DNA of 64,000 bases from Microcebus murinus (GCF_040939455.1 NC_134117.1:59914501-59978500), one strand, 5' to 3'; numbered from the stretch's first letter, positions 10,850 through 22,940 are shown. Made by a program: numbers and translations. Notes: generated by a model from the letters alone, not told the origin.

Positions 10850-13339
10850 GATGGGGACGCCTGGGCCGTTTGGGGCGGGGAGTGTGCCCGCCAGGGCTGG
10901 GACCGAGGTGCGGTCCTCGCCAACGCGCCCCCCTTCCCGGCGCCGAGGGCCCCAAACTTCGTCCTTCGCCCAGGCCTTGCGCCCTCGGGCGATCGCGACA
11001 GTTTTGGGGTGGGGGACGCGTCAGGAGCTGTGTCTACCCTGATCAGGAGGAAGAGGGAGCAGTGACATTCAGCTACTGCGGACAGGGCACGGCGGCGGCA
11101 TCCTTGGGTGGGAGTGGGGATGTCAGACGTGGGCTGGAGGGGGAAGCTGCCCCTCAGGATGCCCTCTCCCGGCTTGCGAGGAGCTAGCGGGCCCTGCCTG
11201 AGCTGCGTTCGGGGTGCTTTCTTGGGCGTGCAGCTGGATGGCAGAGGTGCTGAGGCTGGGGGAGGGAGGGGAGAAAAACTGCTGCTGGGGGGCCCTTCCC
11301 CCCTCTCCTCTAGCCAGCGCTCTAAGGAAAGCTAATGGCGAAGTTCGGGTTTCCAGCTTCCCCTTGGCCCCCCGAGTTCCTGAGGCCCATATGAGGAAAG
11401 CTGGGGGCTCTGGCCGCCCAGGCGAGGCCACTCTGTCGCTGCCCACCTGCCCCGAAGAGAGCGCCCCTGGTTCTTCCGGGAGATGGGTGGGATGCTGGCA
11501 GGGGAGACTTCAGAAAATAGGAAAGGTAGGCTCAAGGAATGGCCCCTACAGAGTTTGAGCACGAAGTTTCTCCTCCCAGGCGCCATTACTTCCAGGGTAG
11601 GGGGAGAACTATGGCTTTGAAAAAGAACCAAGTTTCAGACATTGGTGGCTAAGGTGGCTAAAACCACCTGTTGCCTGAAGTCTGTTCCTGGAGTCAGGGC
11701 TATCTTGGGCCCTGGCAGGATGATGCACGGTGCCAGGGAGAGAATGCCCAGGCTTGTTGCCCTGGTTGACTCCTGCATCTTCATGCCACTGACACTACAG
11801 CAGCAGCATCTTCAACGCCCCACTAGAAACCACTGTACAACTAGGTAGGTACTTTGTTAGGGCAACTTATCTCAGTTCTTATCTCAGGCAAACAAACAGC
11901 TCAAGGCCCTGTCTTCAAATGCAGACCACAATACACACTTCACTTTTTAAAGACAGTCTGCTACGTGGGGTGTGAGCTCCCCCTACTTATGTGCTTCTTG
12001 GCAGCAAGGTGAGAAAGGAGCTAAGACAAAGGGCACAGAGTTGGATGAAAGGATAGAAAAAGGGAGAGGGGGAGCAGTAGAGTTGTAATACTACACTCAA
12101 AACTGTCACTGGTTCCATTATAAACCCCTTTTATAGGTGTTTTATTACTTGGTTGTTAGTTTTTAAAACATAAACCTCTTTAGATTAAATCTTGGCATTC
12201 ACAGGCTCAGCCCAGGAAACAAAACAGGGAAAACTCCACCATCCGCTTGTCCACTTTTGAGTTGCATTACTGATAAACAAACAGCAGGTTGGGTTTCCTC
12301 AGAGTCTCTCCCTACCTCTTTTATTTAGTATCTTCAAGTAGCTTGCTCAAGGTGAATTTTTACAAGCCATTAGTTCATAATTCAGTCTAGTTCATTTAGG
12401 TATTTCAAAGAGAAGGACATTTATAAGGTGTGCTTTTTTATAATGCAGGTGCTGGCGTTTTTATTCTCCAAGAAGTTACTAAGTAAATTTAAGAATCCTG
12501 GCTGACTCTTTAGCCTTTCTGTTCTTTTTTTTTTTTTTTCTTATAGTCTGCCCAGATGCACTTTATTTTGTAAATTACATTTGAGTCCCTCAGACTGCAT
12601 TTTATCTCAAGCAATAAAAATAAACCATGCCTTAATTAAAAACAAGTTTTAAAACCTCAAATCTGTACACTCAAACTAAAGTATGTTAAAGAAGCAACTA
12701 AAGACAATAAAAGCCAAGAAGTCCACATTTACGATGTCTTCAGCCAATGAATTGCAGGGAATTTATGAGCATCTAACACTCATTATCACTAATGAGTTAT
12801 CCGCCAGGATTTCCAGTGCATCAAGAAGTAAAGAGACACCTTAGAGAGAAATGGGTCGTGTTTACCTAAACTTGTGCTCCTGTAACCCCAGGAGCTGACA
12901 AACACAGGAGAGAAATTTCTTTATCCAACATCTTCGTGTATTTTTTGAGGTTATGTTCTTATTAACATAGTTCTCTAACAGGGGTGTGGCAAGGAATCTA
13001 TAGCTTTCCCATTGATACTCCCCTCTAGGGTTACTTGTCCTTTGAGGAATCTAGCTCTTCAGATAAGTGGGACTGGAAAGGATAACACAGACACAGCCAG
13101 AGATACTTAATGCTTACTCCTAAACCTCTTTCTTATCTGTGGTATCTCAGGTCCTCTGCTGAGCTAAATAGCTCAATTAAGAAGTTAACCTAGAAATAGC
13201 TTGCATTGAAAACCAAGCATGCTGCAAATTTTGCAAGTCCACTGGGCTGGAGGTTTATGAATTGAGAAGCTTCTCTGACCTGTTCCCTACAACCCCAAAA
13301 TAGCTGCCAATGACCACCACTGACAATTGGTTACACTGC
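10850..13339. other. right flank of CpG island, unique sequence
   Basis: GC falls gradually to about 11.6 kb and the sequence then becomes AT-rich. The plus strand is G-rich from about 10.80 to 11.48 kb, opposite to the bias on the left. No repeats or exons could be recognised. Confidence 0.4.
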
Positions 13340-13476
13340 TCAGTGTGGTCTACAAATCACTGAAATTAGAATGATCTGGATGATCTGGGAATGAATTTAA
13401 ATGACAGGTTCCTTGGCCTGACCTCTGAAATTCTGATTGGGTAGGTCTGGAGTGGGCTCCCCAAAATACAGTTTTA
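13340..13476 (+). mobile_element. MER5-type hAT element fragment
   Basis: Resembles the MER5 family of non-autonomous hAT elements: CAGTGTGGTCTACAAATCAC, then ATTCTGATTGGGTAGGTCTG and GAGTGGGCTCC. An Alu interrupts the right end. Confidence 0.6.
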
Positions 13477-13815
13477 GGCCGGGCATGGTGGCTCATACCT
13501 GTAATCCTAGCACTCTGGAAGGCCAAGGCGAGGGGAGGAGGGGATCACTTGAGGGCAGGAGTTCGAGACCAGCCTGAGCAAGAGTGAGACCCCCCCCCAA
13601 TCTCTACTAATAATAGAAATACATTAGCTAGACAACTAAAAATAGAAACAAAAAATAAGCCAGGCCTGGCACTTGCCTGTAGTCCCAGCTACTCGGGAGT
13701 CTAAGGCAGGAGGATTGCTTTAGCCCAGGAGTTTGAGGTTGTAGTGAGCTACAGTGACACCACTGCACTCTAGCTGGGAAATAGAGCAAGAGCCTGTCTC
13801 CAAAAAAAAAAAAAA
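13477..13815 (+). mobile_element. Alu SINE
   Basis: Full-length Alu starting GGCCGGGCATGG and ending in a 14-base A tail. A C-rich slip replaces the usual GACCCCGTCTC near 13590. Sited at the end of a MER5 fragment. Confidence 0.9.
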
Positions 13816-13999
13816 CTGGTCTACATTTCATTCCAACTGCCACATGGAACCTCTACCTTCATTTACTTGAAACTGTATCCCCACAAGGTCACAATATCTG
13901 GTTACTTCAGTCAAGGGTAGAAGGGATGGGGGATGATCAGTCAAACCATTGAGTCGGCTAGCAAATTCAAACTACAGCTCCTGTATGAACAACCTGAAT

Positions 14000-14400
14000 T
14001 CTCTCAAATGTCAGTATTCTGCACTCACCCCTCATTTATGCATTCCTGCTTAAAAACCTCTAATGTTCTTTAAATGCATTATGGATCAAGTCTAAACTCC
14101 TTAGTCTAAGGCTATGCATATCTCATCTCTAGCTTCTCCCAGTCTGCCACTCTCCTCCATGCCCAGCAATTGCTGTCCCCTCTGCCAGGCACTCCCTACT
14201 TTATCTGATGAAGACCTTGACCAAGGGTTCCTCCAAATTACTACTTGTCTGCTGGCTCCTCTGTGAAGTTTTCCTGGTCTTTGCAGGTGACCCATAGGAC
14301 TCTGAGCATGCCTTTACTTTAGCACTGGTGCTTGTTTAGCACTGGTGCTTTACTTTAGCACTGGTGCTTAGTTAATACTTGTTGAATTACAGAATAAATA
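14000..14400 (+). mobile_element. L2 LINE 3' end
   Basis: L2-like blocks include TCAAGTCTAAACTCCTTAGT and the final ACTTGTTGAATTACAGAATA. A three-copy tandem repeat interrupts the end. Confidence 0.65.
14318..14369. repeat. three-copy 16-bp tandem repeat
   Basis: TTTAGCACTGGTGCTT occurs at 14318-14333, 14335-14350 and 14354-14369. Each unit holds an AGCAC/GTGCT inverted pair. It looks like local slippage expansion in the L2 tail. Confidence 0.85.
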
Positions 14401-14536
14401 AAAGCACTTACCCCACTCAGTTGTCATGTTTTGCCTATTTTCCTATTTAGTTTTTATACTGCACAGAACAGCTTGTTCATATGTGTCACTTCCCTAGTGC
14501 CATAAAATGTACTTAATAAAGAAACACCATCCATGC

Positions 14537-14636
14537 TTGTGGTTCTCTTCCCTGGCCACACATTAGAATCACCTGAGGAGCTTTCGAAGCAGCCTAGAAC
14601 TTAAGTCCCACTTGAAGCCAATTAAACTAGAATATC
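14537..14636 (-). mobile_element. MER5-type hAT element, left part
   Basis: GTGGTTCTCTTCCCTGGCC and ATTAGAATCACCTGAGGAGC are typical MER5 blocks. The young Alu splits it; the rest resumes at 14986. Confidence 0.65.
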
Positions 14637-14637
14637 A

Positions 14638-14972
<335 letters not shown>

Positions 14973-14985
14973 AAACTAGAATATC

Positions 14986-15055
14986 TGGGGATGGGACCCA
15001 TTCATTGGTATTTCTCAAAGCAACCTGTACGGTCAGGATGGAAAACCATTGATTT
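14986..15055 (-). mobile_element. MER5-type hAT element, right part
   Basis: Continuation of the 14537-14636 fragment after the Alu insertion, ending near AAAACCATTGATTTC. Confidence 0.55.
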
Positions 15056-15390
15056 CTATAAACCTAGATACATCAAGTGGGAGATTCTGAAGATGCCAGG
15101 ACGGTGGTAAGGCATTATAGAATTAACTAAATGCTGCTGAGAGGATCGAGTTCTCAGGGATCTTTGTGTTTTGTTTTGAGACTCAAATACGAGTTGGCCT
15201 GTCATCATAAAATCGTCTTAGTAAAGACTCTTTTTATTAGCACCAGGCTATACCAAAGAAAATGTGAATTACCTGAATGTTTAACTTAGTGATACACAGT
15301 CTTTTGGATTTTTAGGATAGTAAAACATCAAAAAGAATTTTAGGAAGCTGACAGAGTTACCAGCTTCTAATTTTGCTAATAAGGATATTT
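15056..15390. other. unique AT-rich sequence
   Basis: Nothing recognised. Confidence 0.3.
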
Positions 15391-15407
15391 AAAAAAAGAA
15401 CTAGCAT

Positions 15408-15708
15408 GGCCGGGCACGGTGGCTCACACCTGTAATCCTAGCACTCTGGGAGGACAAGGCAGGCAGATTGTTTGAGCTGAGGAGTTCCTAGACCAGCCAG
15501 AGCAAGAGTGAGAGCCAGTCTCTACTAAAAATAGAAAAAATTAGCCGGCCATTGTGGCACATGCCTGTAGTCCCAGCTACTCAGGAGGCTGAGGCAGAAG
15601 GATTGCTTGAGCCCAGGAGTATGAGGTTGCTATGAGCTAGGCTGACACCACGGTACTATAGCCTGGGCAACAGAGTGAGACTCTGTCTCAAAAAAAAAAA
15701 AAAAGAAA
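15408..15708 (+). mobile_element. Alu SINE
   Basis: Full-length Alu lacking the TTGGCCAACTA linker insert. The tail is A-rich with G interruptions. A target duplication AAAAAGAACTAGCA flanks it near 15393-15406 and 15711-15724. Confidence 0.9.
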
Positions 15709-15784
15709 AGAAAAAAGAACTAGCAGCTATCTGCTATCTGCATCATTTCATAGAATAAAGGACATTTTAACCCCCAAAATAGAA

Positions 15785-16001
15785 AGAACACGGTGGCTCA
15801 TGGCTGTAATCCTAGTTCTCTGGGAGGCCAAAGCGGGAGGATCCCTTGAGCTCAGGAGTTCCAGACCAACCTGAGCAACAGTGAGACACTGCCCCCTGCA
15901 TCTTTACTAAATATAGAAAAAATTAGCCAGGCATGGTGGCGAGCACCTATAGTCACAGCTACTCTGGAGGCTGAGGCAGGAGGATCATGTGAGCCCAGAA
16001 G
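15785..16001 (+). mobile_element. Alu SINE, 3' truncated
   Basis: Sense Alu from CACGGTGGCTCATGG to GAGCCCAGAAGTGG, where it meets an inverted Alu. The right-arm end is missing, although CAACAAAGTGAC just beyond the inverted copy may be its remnant. Confidence 0.85.
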
Positions 16002-16309
16002 TGGTTTTTTTTTTTGAGACAGAGTCTCTGTTGCCCAGGGTAGAGTGCCATGGTGTCAGCCTAGCTCACAGCAACCTCAAACTCCCGGGCTCAAGCAATC
16101 CTACTGCCTCAGCCTCCCAAGAAGCTGGGACTACAGGCATGCGCCACCATGCCTGGCTAATTTTTTCCATATATATTAGTTGGCCAATTAATTTCTCTCT
16201 ATTTTTAGTAGAGATGGGGTCTCGCTCTTGCTCAGGCTGGTTTCTAACTCCACCCACCTTGGCCTCCCAGAGTGCTAGGATTACAGGAATGAGCCACCAC
16301 GCCCCGCCA
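16002..16309 (-). mobile_element. Alu SINE, inverted partner
   Basis: Antisense Alu starting with a T run and ending CACGCCCCGCC. It lies head-on against the preceding copy, giving two inverted Alu arms with almost no spacer. Confidence 0.9.
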
Positions 16310-16880
16310 ACAAAGTGACTTTAATCAACAAAAAGTCAGGGTATACTTTAAAATAACTCAAAGAATGGAATTGGAATGTTCCTAACACAAAGAAATGTTA
16401 AATACCTGAGGTGATGGATACCTCAATTATCCTGATTTGATTAGTTCACAGTGTATGTCTGATCAAAACAGCCCATGTACCCTATAAAGATGTGCAACAA
16501 TTATGTATCCATAATAATTTTTTTAAATCACCAAAATATACACAAACAAAGTAACTTACTAGAATGTCAAGCCTCCTCAGATGGTTTGCATGTATCGTAA
16601 TCATTCCAGGTCTGGAAATATTCCAATTTTTCAACAGAATTGCAGACAGGGACCTGAATTTGTCTTTCCAGCTATAAGGTGCCCAATGCAATCAGCATCA
16701 CATCATTAAAGTTATCAAGTTCTTTGCTGAACTTCAAGTTGAAGTTCATCTTTCAAGTGCCATCCCAAGGAAGGCCAAGGGGATCAGGCTGGTAAGCCAT
16801 TTTATCAGCTTGATACCTGTCTCGGGTATTAGTAACAACAGACTGCTTGTGGCAGGTCGTAGTTCAGCTTCACATAATAA
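16310..16880. other. unique sequence
   Basis: No recognisable element. The 69-codon minus-strand frame here has no supporting features. Confidence 0.3.
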
Positions 16881-16985
16881 CCTAGTCTACAAACTCCTTC
16901 AGGGATGGGATTGGGTTTGGTTCACCTTTATGTTCCCCAAAATATCTTGCACATGGTGGTAATAAATGATGTTGAGTAAAATAAA
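16881..16985 (+). mobile_element. L2 LINE 3' fragment
   Basis: CTACAAACTCCTTCAGGGAT, CCCCAAAATATCTTGCACAT and GTAATAAATGATGTTGAG resemble the L2 3' end. Confidence 0.5.
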
Positions 16986-17031
16986 AGGTTAAGGATCTGT
17001 TATCTATCTGCTTATCTAAAATCTGTCTTTT

Positions 17032-17545
<514 letters not shown>

Positions 17546-18079
17546 CATTTCCCAACCACTGTAAAGTAGTACTTCCTGTACTCAACCTAAAACCACTTTT
17601 TCTAAGCTGTGTGTGTTTGTTGCGGAATGTCCTTAAACATCTAACATTTTAACATTTGTCCAATGAGTATGTTCTATTTTTATTATATATGCCACATTTG
17701 CTAGTTTTTTTTCTACTATGTATATTCATAGGCTTGGAACTTCTCCTATCTCAACTTTTTCTAAGATCAAGATTATTATATTTTGAGGAGCTCCTCTGTG
17801 CACCCATAATGATTTCAGGTGCCCTTCTGGAGTGTGCAGCCTGTTAACCTGCTCCGTGTGCTGACTCACTTCAGTGGCTGACGTGCCTTGTTCTAGCTAC
17901 TAGTTGGGACTGGGATCTTCTATTTTGCCTCAACCTCAACGCCACACATGGAATGATAGCCTGTAGTAAACAGTCTGTAATGACGCCTAGATTTTGTTTC
18001 CTGAGCCATAACTGATGACCTGAAATAACAACTCTACTTCAGTTGATTTGTAGTTTTTAGTATGTCGCTCTGTGGCAGA
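17546..18079. other. unique sequence
   Basis: Nothing recognised. The short plus-strand frame at 17656-17847 has no coding support. Confidence 0.3.
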
Positions 18080-18425
18080 AAGATTTGTTTTCACCAAATA
18101 GTCTCTGTGCTCCCTCACATTTCACAGCCTTCCTTTCTAGGTTAGAACCACATGGCTAGTTTCAACCACTGGGCAACAGGCTGAAGAAATGTGTGTTACT
18201 TCTGGTTTAAATTAAGAACCAGAGTGAGTCATTCTCATCCCTCCCTTCTCCTTCATTAGCATCTCAGAAGCCTTGTGTTCCAGATGATGAGCTACAAGTT
18301 GGCAGAGCTGCCATTAGCCTGGACCCCTGAGTCCTGAGGGTAACTGAGGGGAGCAGACTCCCCCACTTGCTTTGGCATATAACAGCAGAAATAAACCTTA
18401 CTGTATTAAGCCAAAGAGATGTTGA
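18080..18425 (+). mobile_element. solitary LTR, MaLR/ERVL-like
   Basis: Shape and 3' end resemble mammalian MaLR-type LTRs: GACCCCTGAGTCCTGAGGG, then CAGCAGAAATAAACCTTACT and a TGTATTAAGCCAAAGAGATG end. AATAAA serves as the LTR polyadenylation signal. There is no internal retroviral sequence, so it is a solo LTR. Left limit is uncertain. Confidence 0.6.
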
Positions 18426-18426
18426 G

Positions 18427-18737
<311 letters not shown>

Positions 18738-18744
18738 TTAGACA

Positions 18745-19024
18745 CAGTAAAAGATTAATAATAACTAATAATAAAATAGAACAATTATAATAATATACTC
18801 TAATAAAAGTTATGTGAATGTGGTCTATCTCTCAAAATGTTTTATTATACTATACTCATCCTTCTTGTGAAGTGGTGCAATGGATGGAAGTACTCTGAAC
18901 AACATGCAATTTAAAACTTATGACTTGTTTATTTCTGGAATTTTCTATTTAATATTTTTGGACCATGTTCACTGTGGGTAACTGAAACTGCAAAAACCAA
19001 AACCATGGATGGAGGGGACTTCTG
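18745..19024 (+). mobile_element. Tigger-type (pogo/Tc1-mariner) non-autonomous end
   Basis: The Tigger3-like 3' region is visible: GTTATGTGAATGTGGTCTAT, CTCAAAATGTTTTATTATAC, then GGGTAACTGAAACTGCAAAA and a terminal GGGGACTTCTG followed by TA at 19025-19026. The left end is lost in an AT-rich stretch. Confidence 0.6.
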
Positions 19025-19067
19025 TATGGAGGGGACTTCCTAAATGCAATACTTTACAAATACTCTT

Positions 19068-19396
19068 TTTTTTTTTTTTTTTTTTGAGACAGAGTCTCAC
19101 TTTGTTGCCCAGGCTAGAGTGAGTGCCGTGGCGTCAGCCCAGCTCACAGCAACCTCCAACTCCTGGGCTCAAGCATCCTCCTGCCTCAGCCTCCCAAGTA
19201 GCTGGGACTACAGGCATGCGCCACCAGGCCCGGCTAATTTTTTGTATATATATTTTTAGTTGGTCAATTAATTTATTTCTATTTTTGGTAGAGACGGGGT
19301 CTCACTCAGGCTGGTTTCAACTCCTGACCTTGAGCGATCCGCCCACCTTGGCCTCCCAAAGTGCTAGGATTACAGGCATGAGCCACCACGCCCAGC
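19068..19396 (-). mobile_element. Alu SINE
   Basis: Antisense full-length Alu. A perfect target duplication TACAAATACTCTT lies at 19055-19067 and 19397-19409. Confidence 0.95.
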
Positions 19397-19409
19397 TACA
19401 AATACTCTT

Positions 19410-19586
19410 CTTAAAGCCACACTTTTTTGTCCTTCTACCTTCTGCCATGTGAGGACACAGTGGTGTTCAAGGCTGCCCCTTGGAAGTGGAGAGCAGCCCT
19501 CGGCAGATCCTGCTGCCTTGATCTTTAACCTTCCAGCCTCCAGAACTGTGAGAGAAATTTCTATTCTTTATGAATTACTCAGTCCT
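19410..19586 (+). mobile_element. MaLR LTR (MST/MLT1-like), left part
   Basis: CTGCCATGTGAGGACACAGT, CAGCCTCCAGAACTGTGAGA and ATTTCTATTCTTTATGAATT are diagnostic of MaLR LTR 3' halves. The LTR is split by a short Alu and resumes at 19759. Confidence 0.75.
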
Positions 19587-19758
19587 GGGCCAGGCTCGTT
19601 GGCTCACATCTCTAATCCTAACACTCTGGGAGGCCAAGTCCGGAGGATTGCCTGAGCCAGGAGTTTGAGGTTGCTGTGAGCTAGGCTGATGCCACGGCAC
19701 TCACTCTAGCCTGGGCAACAAAGTAAGACTCTGTCTCAAAAAAAAAAAAAAAAAAATT
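19587..19758 (+). mobile_element. Alu SINE with internal deletion
   Basis: About 170 bp: the left-arm start joins directly to the right arm at GGAGGATTGCCTGAGCC. Flanked by AGTCCTGGGC. Inserted in a MaLR LTR. Confidence 0.85.
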
Positions 19759-19806
19759 AGTCCTGGGCATTTTGTTCATAGCAGCACAAAATGGACTAAG
19801 ACAGAA
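19759..19806 (+). mobile_element. MaLR LTR, right end
   Basis: TTTGTTCATAGCAGCACAAA followed by TGGACTAAGACAG, the usual MaLR terminal sequence. Confidence 0.7.
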
Positions 19807-20153
19807 AAATTGGTTTGTTGGCTTCCATATAATTAGCTTTCTTATCACTGTAAGTTGAGTTTTTTTGAAATATAGATGTTGATTGGAAATGCAGCTGCAT
19901 CTTAAAGTCTGCCCCAAGTCAGTTCAGTGGCCTTTGCAGCTTCTCAGCCTAGTCTTGGAGCTCTAAGAAACAGCTAATGACTTTGGAGCTGATTTACAGC
20001 GTGGCTAGGGGAAGCACACTTTATTCCTGTGAATTAAAGGAGTTGGGGACTGATATTGGGCATGGTGTGTGTAATTCTGTGGCTCCACTCAAAACCTCTG
20101 AGGACCATGTGGGAACTCAGGACTGAGGGAGCATGTTTGCCCAACATGGCTTT
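19807..20153. other. unclassified sequence
   Basis: No element recognised. It could include old LTR material, but I could not support a family. Confidence 0.3.
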
Positions 20154-20168
20154 AAAGTGTTTGGTGTT

Positions 20169-20508
20169 GGCCGGGCGCGGTGGCTCACGCCTGTAATCCT
20201 AGCACTTTGGGAGGCCGAGGCGGGCAGACTGCTCAAGGTCAGGAGTTCGAAACCAGCCTGAGCAAGAGCGAGACCCCCGTCTCTACTAAAAATAGAAACA
20301 AATTAATTGGCCAACTAATATATATAGAAAAAATTAGCCGGGCATGGTGGTGCATGCCCGTAGTCCCAGCTACTACGGAGGCTGAGGCAGTAGGATCGCT
20401 GAGCCCAGGAGATTGAGGTTGCTGTGAGCCAGGCTGACTCCACGGCACTCACTCTAGCCTGGGCAACAAAGTGAGACTCTGTCTCAAAAAATAAATAAAT
20501 AAATAAAT
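20169..20508 (+). mobile_element. Alu SINE with (AAAT)n tail
   Basis: Full-length Alu with CpG-rich 5' end. The tail has become an AAAT microsatellite. A perfect target duplication AAAGTGTTTGGTGT lies at 20154-20167 and 20509-20522. Confidence 0.95.
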
Positions 20509-20531
20509 AAAGTGTTTGGTGTAGCAATATT

Positions 20532-20680
20532 ATTAGTAGATGACACAGTCATCTACTAATCATCTTAGACTTACTAGTAGTAAGTCTTAGTACATCTTAG
20601 ACATCTACTAGTCTAAGACATCTACTAAGACTAGTACATCTTAGACATCTACTAGTCATCTTAGACTTACAATCTAAGTG
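20532..20680. repeat. palindrome-rich minisatellite
   Basis: Built from permutations of ATCTTAGACATCTACTAGTC on both strands. A perfect 13-bp stem with a 3-base loop lies at 20532-20544/20548-20560. A 25-bp unit at 20589-20613 repeats at 20633-20657. Further 9-bp inverted pairs include AGACTTACT/AGTAAGTCT and TACTAGTCT/AGACTAGTA. No known family recognised. Confidence 0.9.
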
Positions 20681-20689
20681 ATTTCCCTG

Positions 20690-20850
20690 AATTGGCTTGT
20701 TTAATCCTCATAACAATCCTCTTTAAATACTGCTATTATCCCCCATTTTACAGACTAGAAAACTGTGGTTCTGAGGTTGTGAGCATCTGGCAGGAGATCA
20801 GAATTCCCAGCTGGGCTCTTTAGCATTGGACTCTACTTGCCCCTCGGTGG
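20690..20850 (-). mobile_element. MIR SINE
   Basis: TTAATCCTCATAACAATCCT, then CCCCATTTTACAGACTAGAA and a degraded accessory part. Confidence 0.75.
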
Positions 20851-20939
20851 GGTCTGAACTCAGAGTCTAGGCCTGAGGCCGCTGCTCAGTGAGAGTGGCC
20901 CTGTCCAGTTGTACAGGAGCCTAGGCCAGTGATGCCCTG

Positions 20940-21224
20940 ACATCTGTAATCCCAGCACCCTGGGAGGCTGAGGAGGGAGGATTGCTTAAGGTCAGTAGTT
21001 TGAGACCAGCTTGAGCAAGAGTGAGACCCCAGTTTCTACTAAAAATAGAAACAATTAGCTGCGTGTGATAGTGCATACCTGTAGTCCCAGCTACTCAGGA
21101 CACTGAGGCAGGAGGATCACTTGAGCACAGGAGTTGAGGTTGCTGTAAGCTAGACTGACGCACGGCACTCTAGACCAGGCAACAGAGCAAGACTCTGTCT
21201 CAAAAAAAAAAAAAAAAAAAAAAG
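20940..21224 (+). mobile_element. Alu SINE, 5' truncated
   Basis: Begins within the left arm at TGACATCTGTAATCCCAGC and ends in an A22 tail. The flanking GCCCTGA may be a short target duplication. Confidence 0.85.
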
Positions 21225-22578
21225 CAGCCCTGAGGAGCTCATGACCTTGCTCAGGCACAGAGGCCCAAGGCCCAAGGCCCAAGGCCTTTGGCAGAAGGGG
21301 AAGCAGGCACCACCAAGGACCGGGGTGCACCAAGGCCAGAGGCCAGGAGGACCAAGTGGTCTCAGGGATAGAAGTAAGGAGTCCCGGCATTCAATGGATG
21401 AGGGATAGAGAAGGCACTGCTGTTAGCCACAGAGAAAAGAACCCTCCCAGGCCAGGCCTTGGGGAGGCTGAGGGCCCAACCACCTCCGGGCTGTGAGGAC
21501 ACTGCAGGTACCACTTTTTGGCCTGCAAAAGCCCCCCTCTTCATTCCTATAAGAAATATTTTACAGAGAATGAGTGAGGACACTGACTGCGCCCAGCAGG
21601 CAGCTGCAGGAGTTGGGGGCTCCTGGGCGGTGCCAGCCCCTGCTCATCGTCCCTCACCATCTCTGCCACCAGGCCACCGATGCTCTGCGCCTTTGTCATT
21701 CTGCATCCCACAGTGCCAGCTAAGTCACTCAGCTGTCACAGTGAGGCCCCGAGCTGCAGGATACAAAATAACTCTGGGGAGACCTCCCTGGGGGCGGGGG
21801 CCGAAAGGCCGGGCCTTTGGGGCGCACAGGAGCACCAGCTGCATCTTGCAAGTTGCTAAATTAGCCGGGCTGTTGTTTTTCTTTTAATTTTTGTGTGAAT
21901 TCAAGAATAGGTCGCGGATGTCTTGGCAGCGTGTGAATGAGACCCTTTCTGAAAGAATTCACCTTGCTGAAGGGCCGCTGTCAGGCACACAAAACTCTGA
22001 GCGAAGCAGGCTTTGCCCGAAGCCTCTGCTGGCGCTCCCCCACCCGCCCCGGTCCTCCCGCTGCCTCCCTGCCTCCCCTCCCTCCTTCCTTCCCCTTCCT
22101 CCCCTCCCTCTCCTGCCTCCCCTGGCCTGCCCTTCCTCTCCTCCCTCCCAGAGCAGTGGGCAGGGGAAGGAGGCAGGGTAGAAGGCTCTGGAAACTGACA
22201 GGCTCCCTTGAGCCCTAAGGCCATCACCAGTCTGGCCTCAGCAATGGAGGGCAAGGAAAGGGTCACTCCAATGATGGTGGCCCCAGACACCTTACAGAAA
22301 GCAATACATGGCTGGTGTGTATTGGTGTTGGTTTTATTTAAACCCCACATCCAACTCCTTGCTGCCACCTTTCCCAGTGTGAATGTGCCCAAGGCCTCCT
22401 GGACTTGGGTCTCCGGTGTTAAGCCAAGGACCTGGGCACCACAACAAGCCTCTGATTGCCTCAGCTGATGCTTTTGCCCACCAGCCAGTGTCTTTACTGA
22501 GACTAGATAAGAATTGACGTGTTATATTTTCAAAATGTTTTGTGTATTTTTCAAATATATAGCCCAATATGAACAATT
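21225..22578. other. GC-rich unique stretch
   Basis: GC-rich between about 21.23 and 22.25 kb with scattered CpG, but not a clear island. It includes a CT-rich run at 22050-22150 and a tandem GGCCCAA run at 21263-21285. Frames of 90-160 codons occur on both strands without motifs. Confidence 0.35.
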
Positions 22579-22591
22579 AAAAGTACAGCAA

Positions 22592-22927
<336 letters not shown>

Positions 22928-22940
22928 AAAAGTACAGCAA

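Larger units (their letters stand above)
9050..10850. promoter_or_regulatory. CpG island, probable bidirectional promoter
   Basis: CpG is dense from about 9.05 to 10.85 kb, slightly thinner at 9.62-10.0 kb, while flanking DNA is CpG-poor outside Alus. GC boxes appear at about 9088-9098, 9108-9119, 9129-9138, 9157-9168 and 9586-9597. Eight CCAAT boxes occupy the centre and a YY1-type motif sits at 9492-9502. No good TATA box is visible. This fits a broad TATA-less housekeeping-type promoter. CCAAT boxes in both orientations and CpG-dense flanks on both sides suggest divergent transcription. I cannot name the genes. Confidence 0.9.

Noticed and set aside
9050..10850. Naming the gene driven by the CpG island
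   Set aside because: The first-exon-like sequence looked faintly familiar, but I cannot verify any name without a search, so no symbol is given. A BLAT search of 9200-9600 against human would settle it.
10150..11187. 345-codon plus-strand open frame
   Set aside because: Pro/Ala/Arg-rich low complexity, with competing frames on both strands and no recognisable domain. Best explained by high GC and few stop codons.
20532..20680. CRISPR-like array
   Set aside because: Repeats are in both orientations, of unequal length and without constant spacers, in a primate genome.
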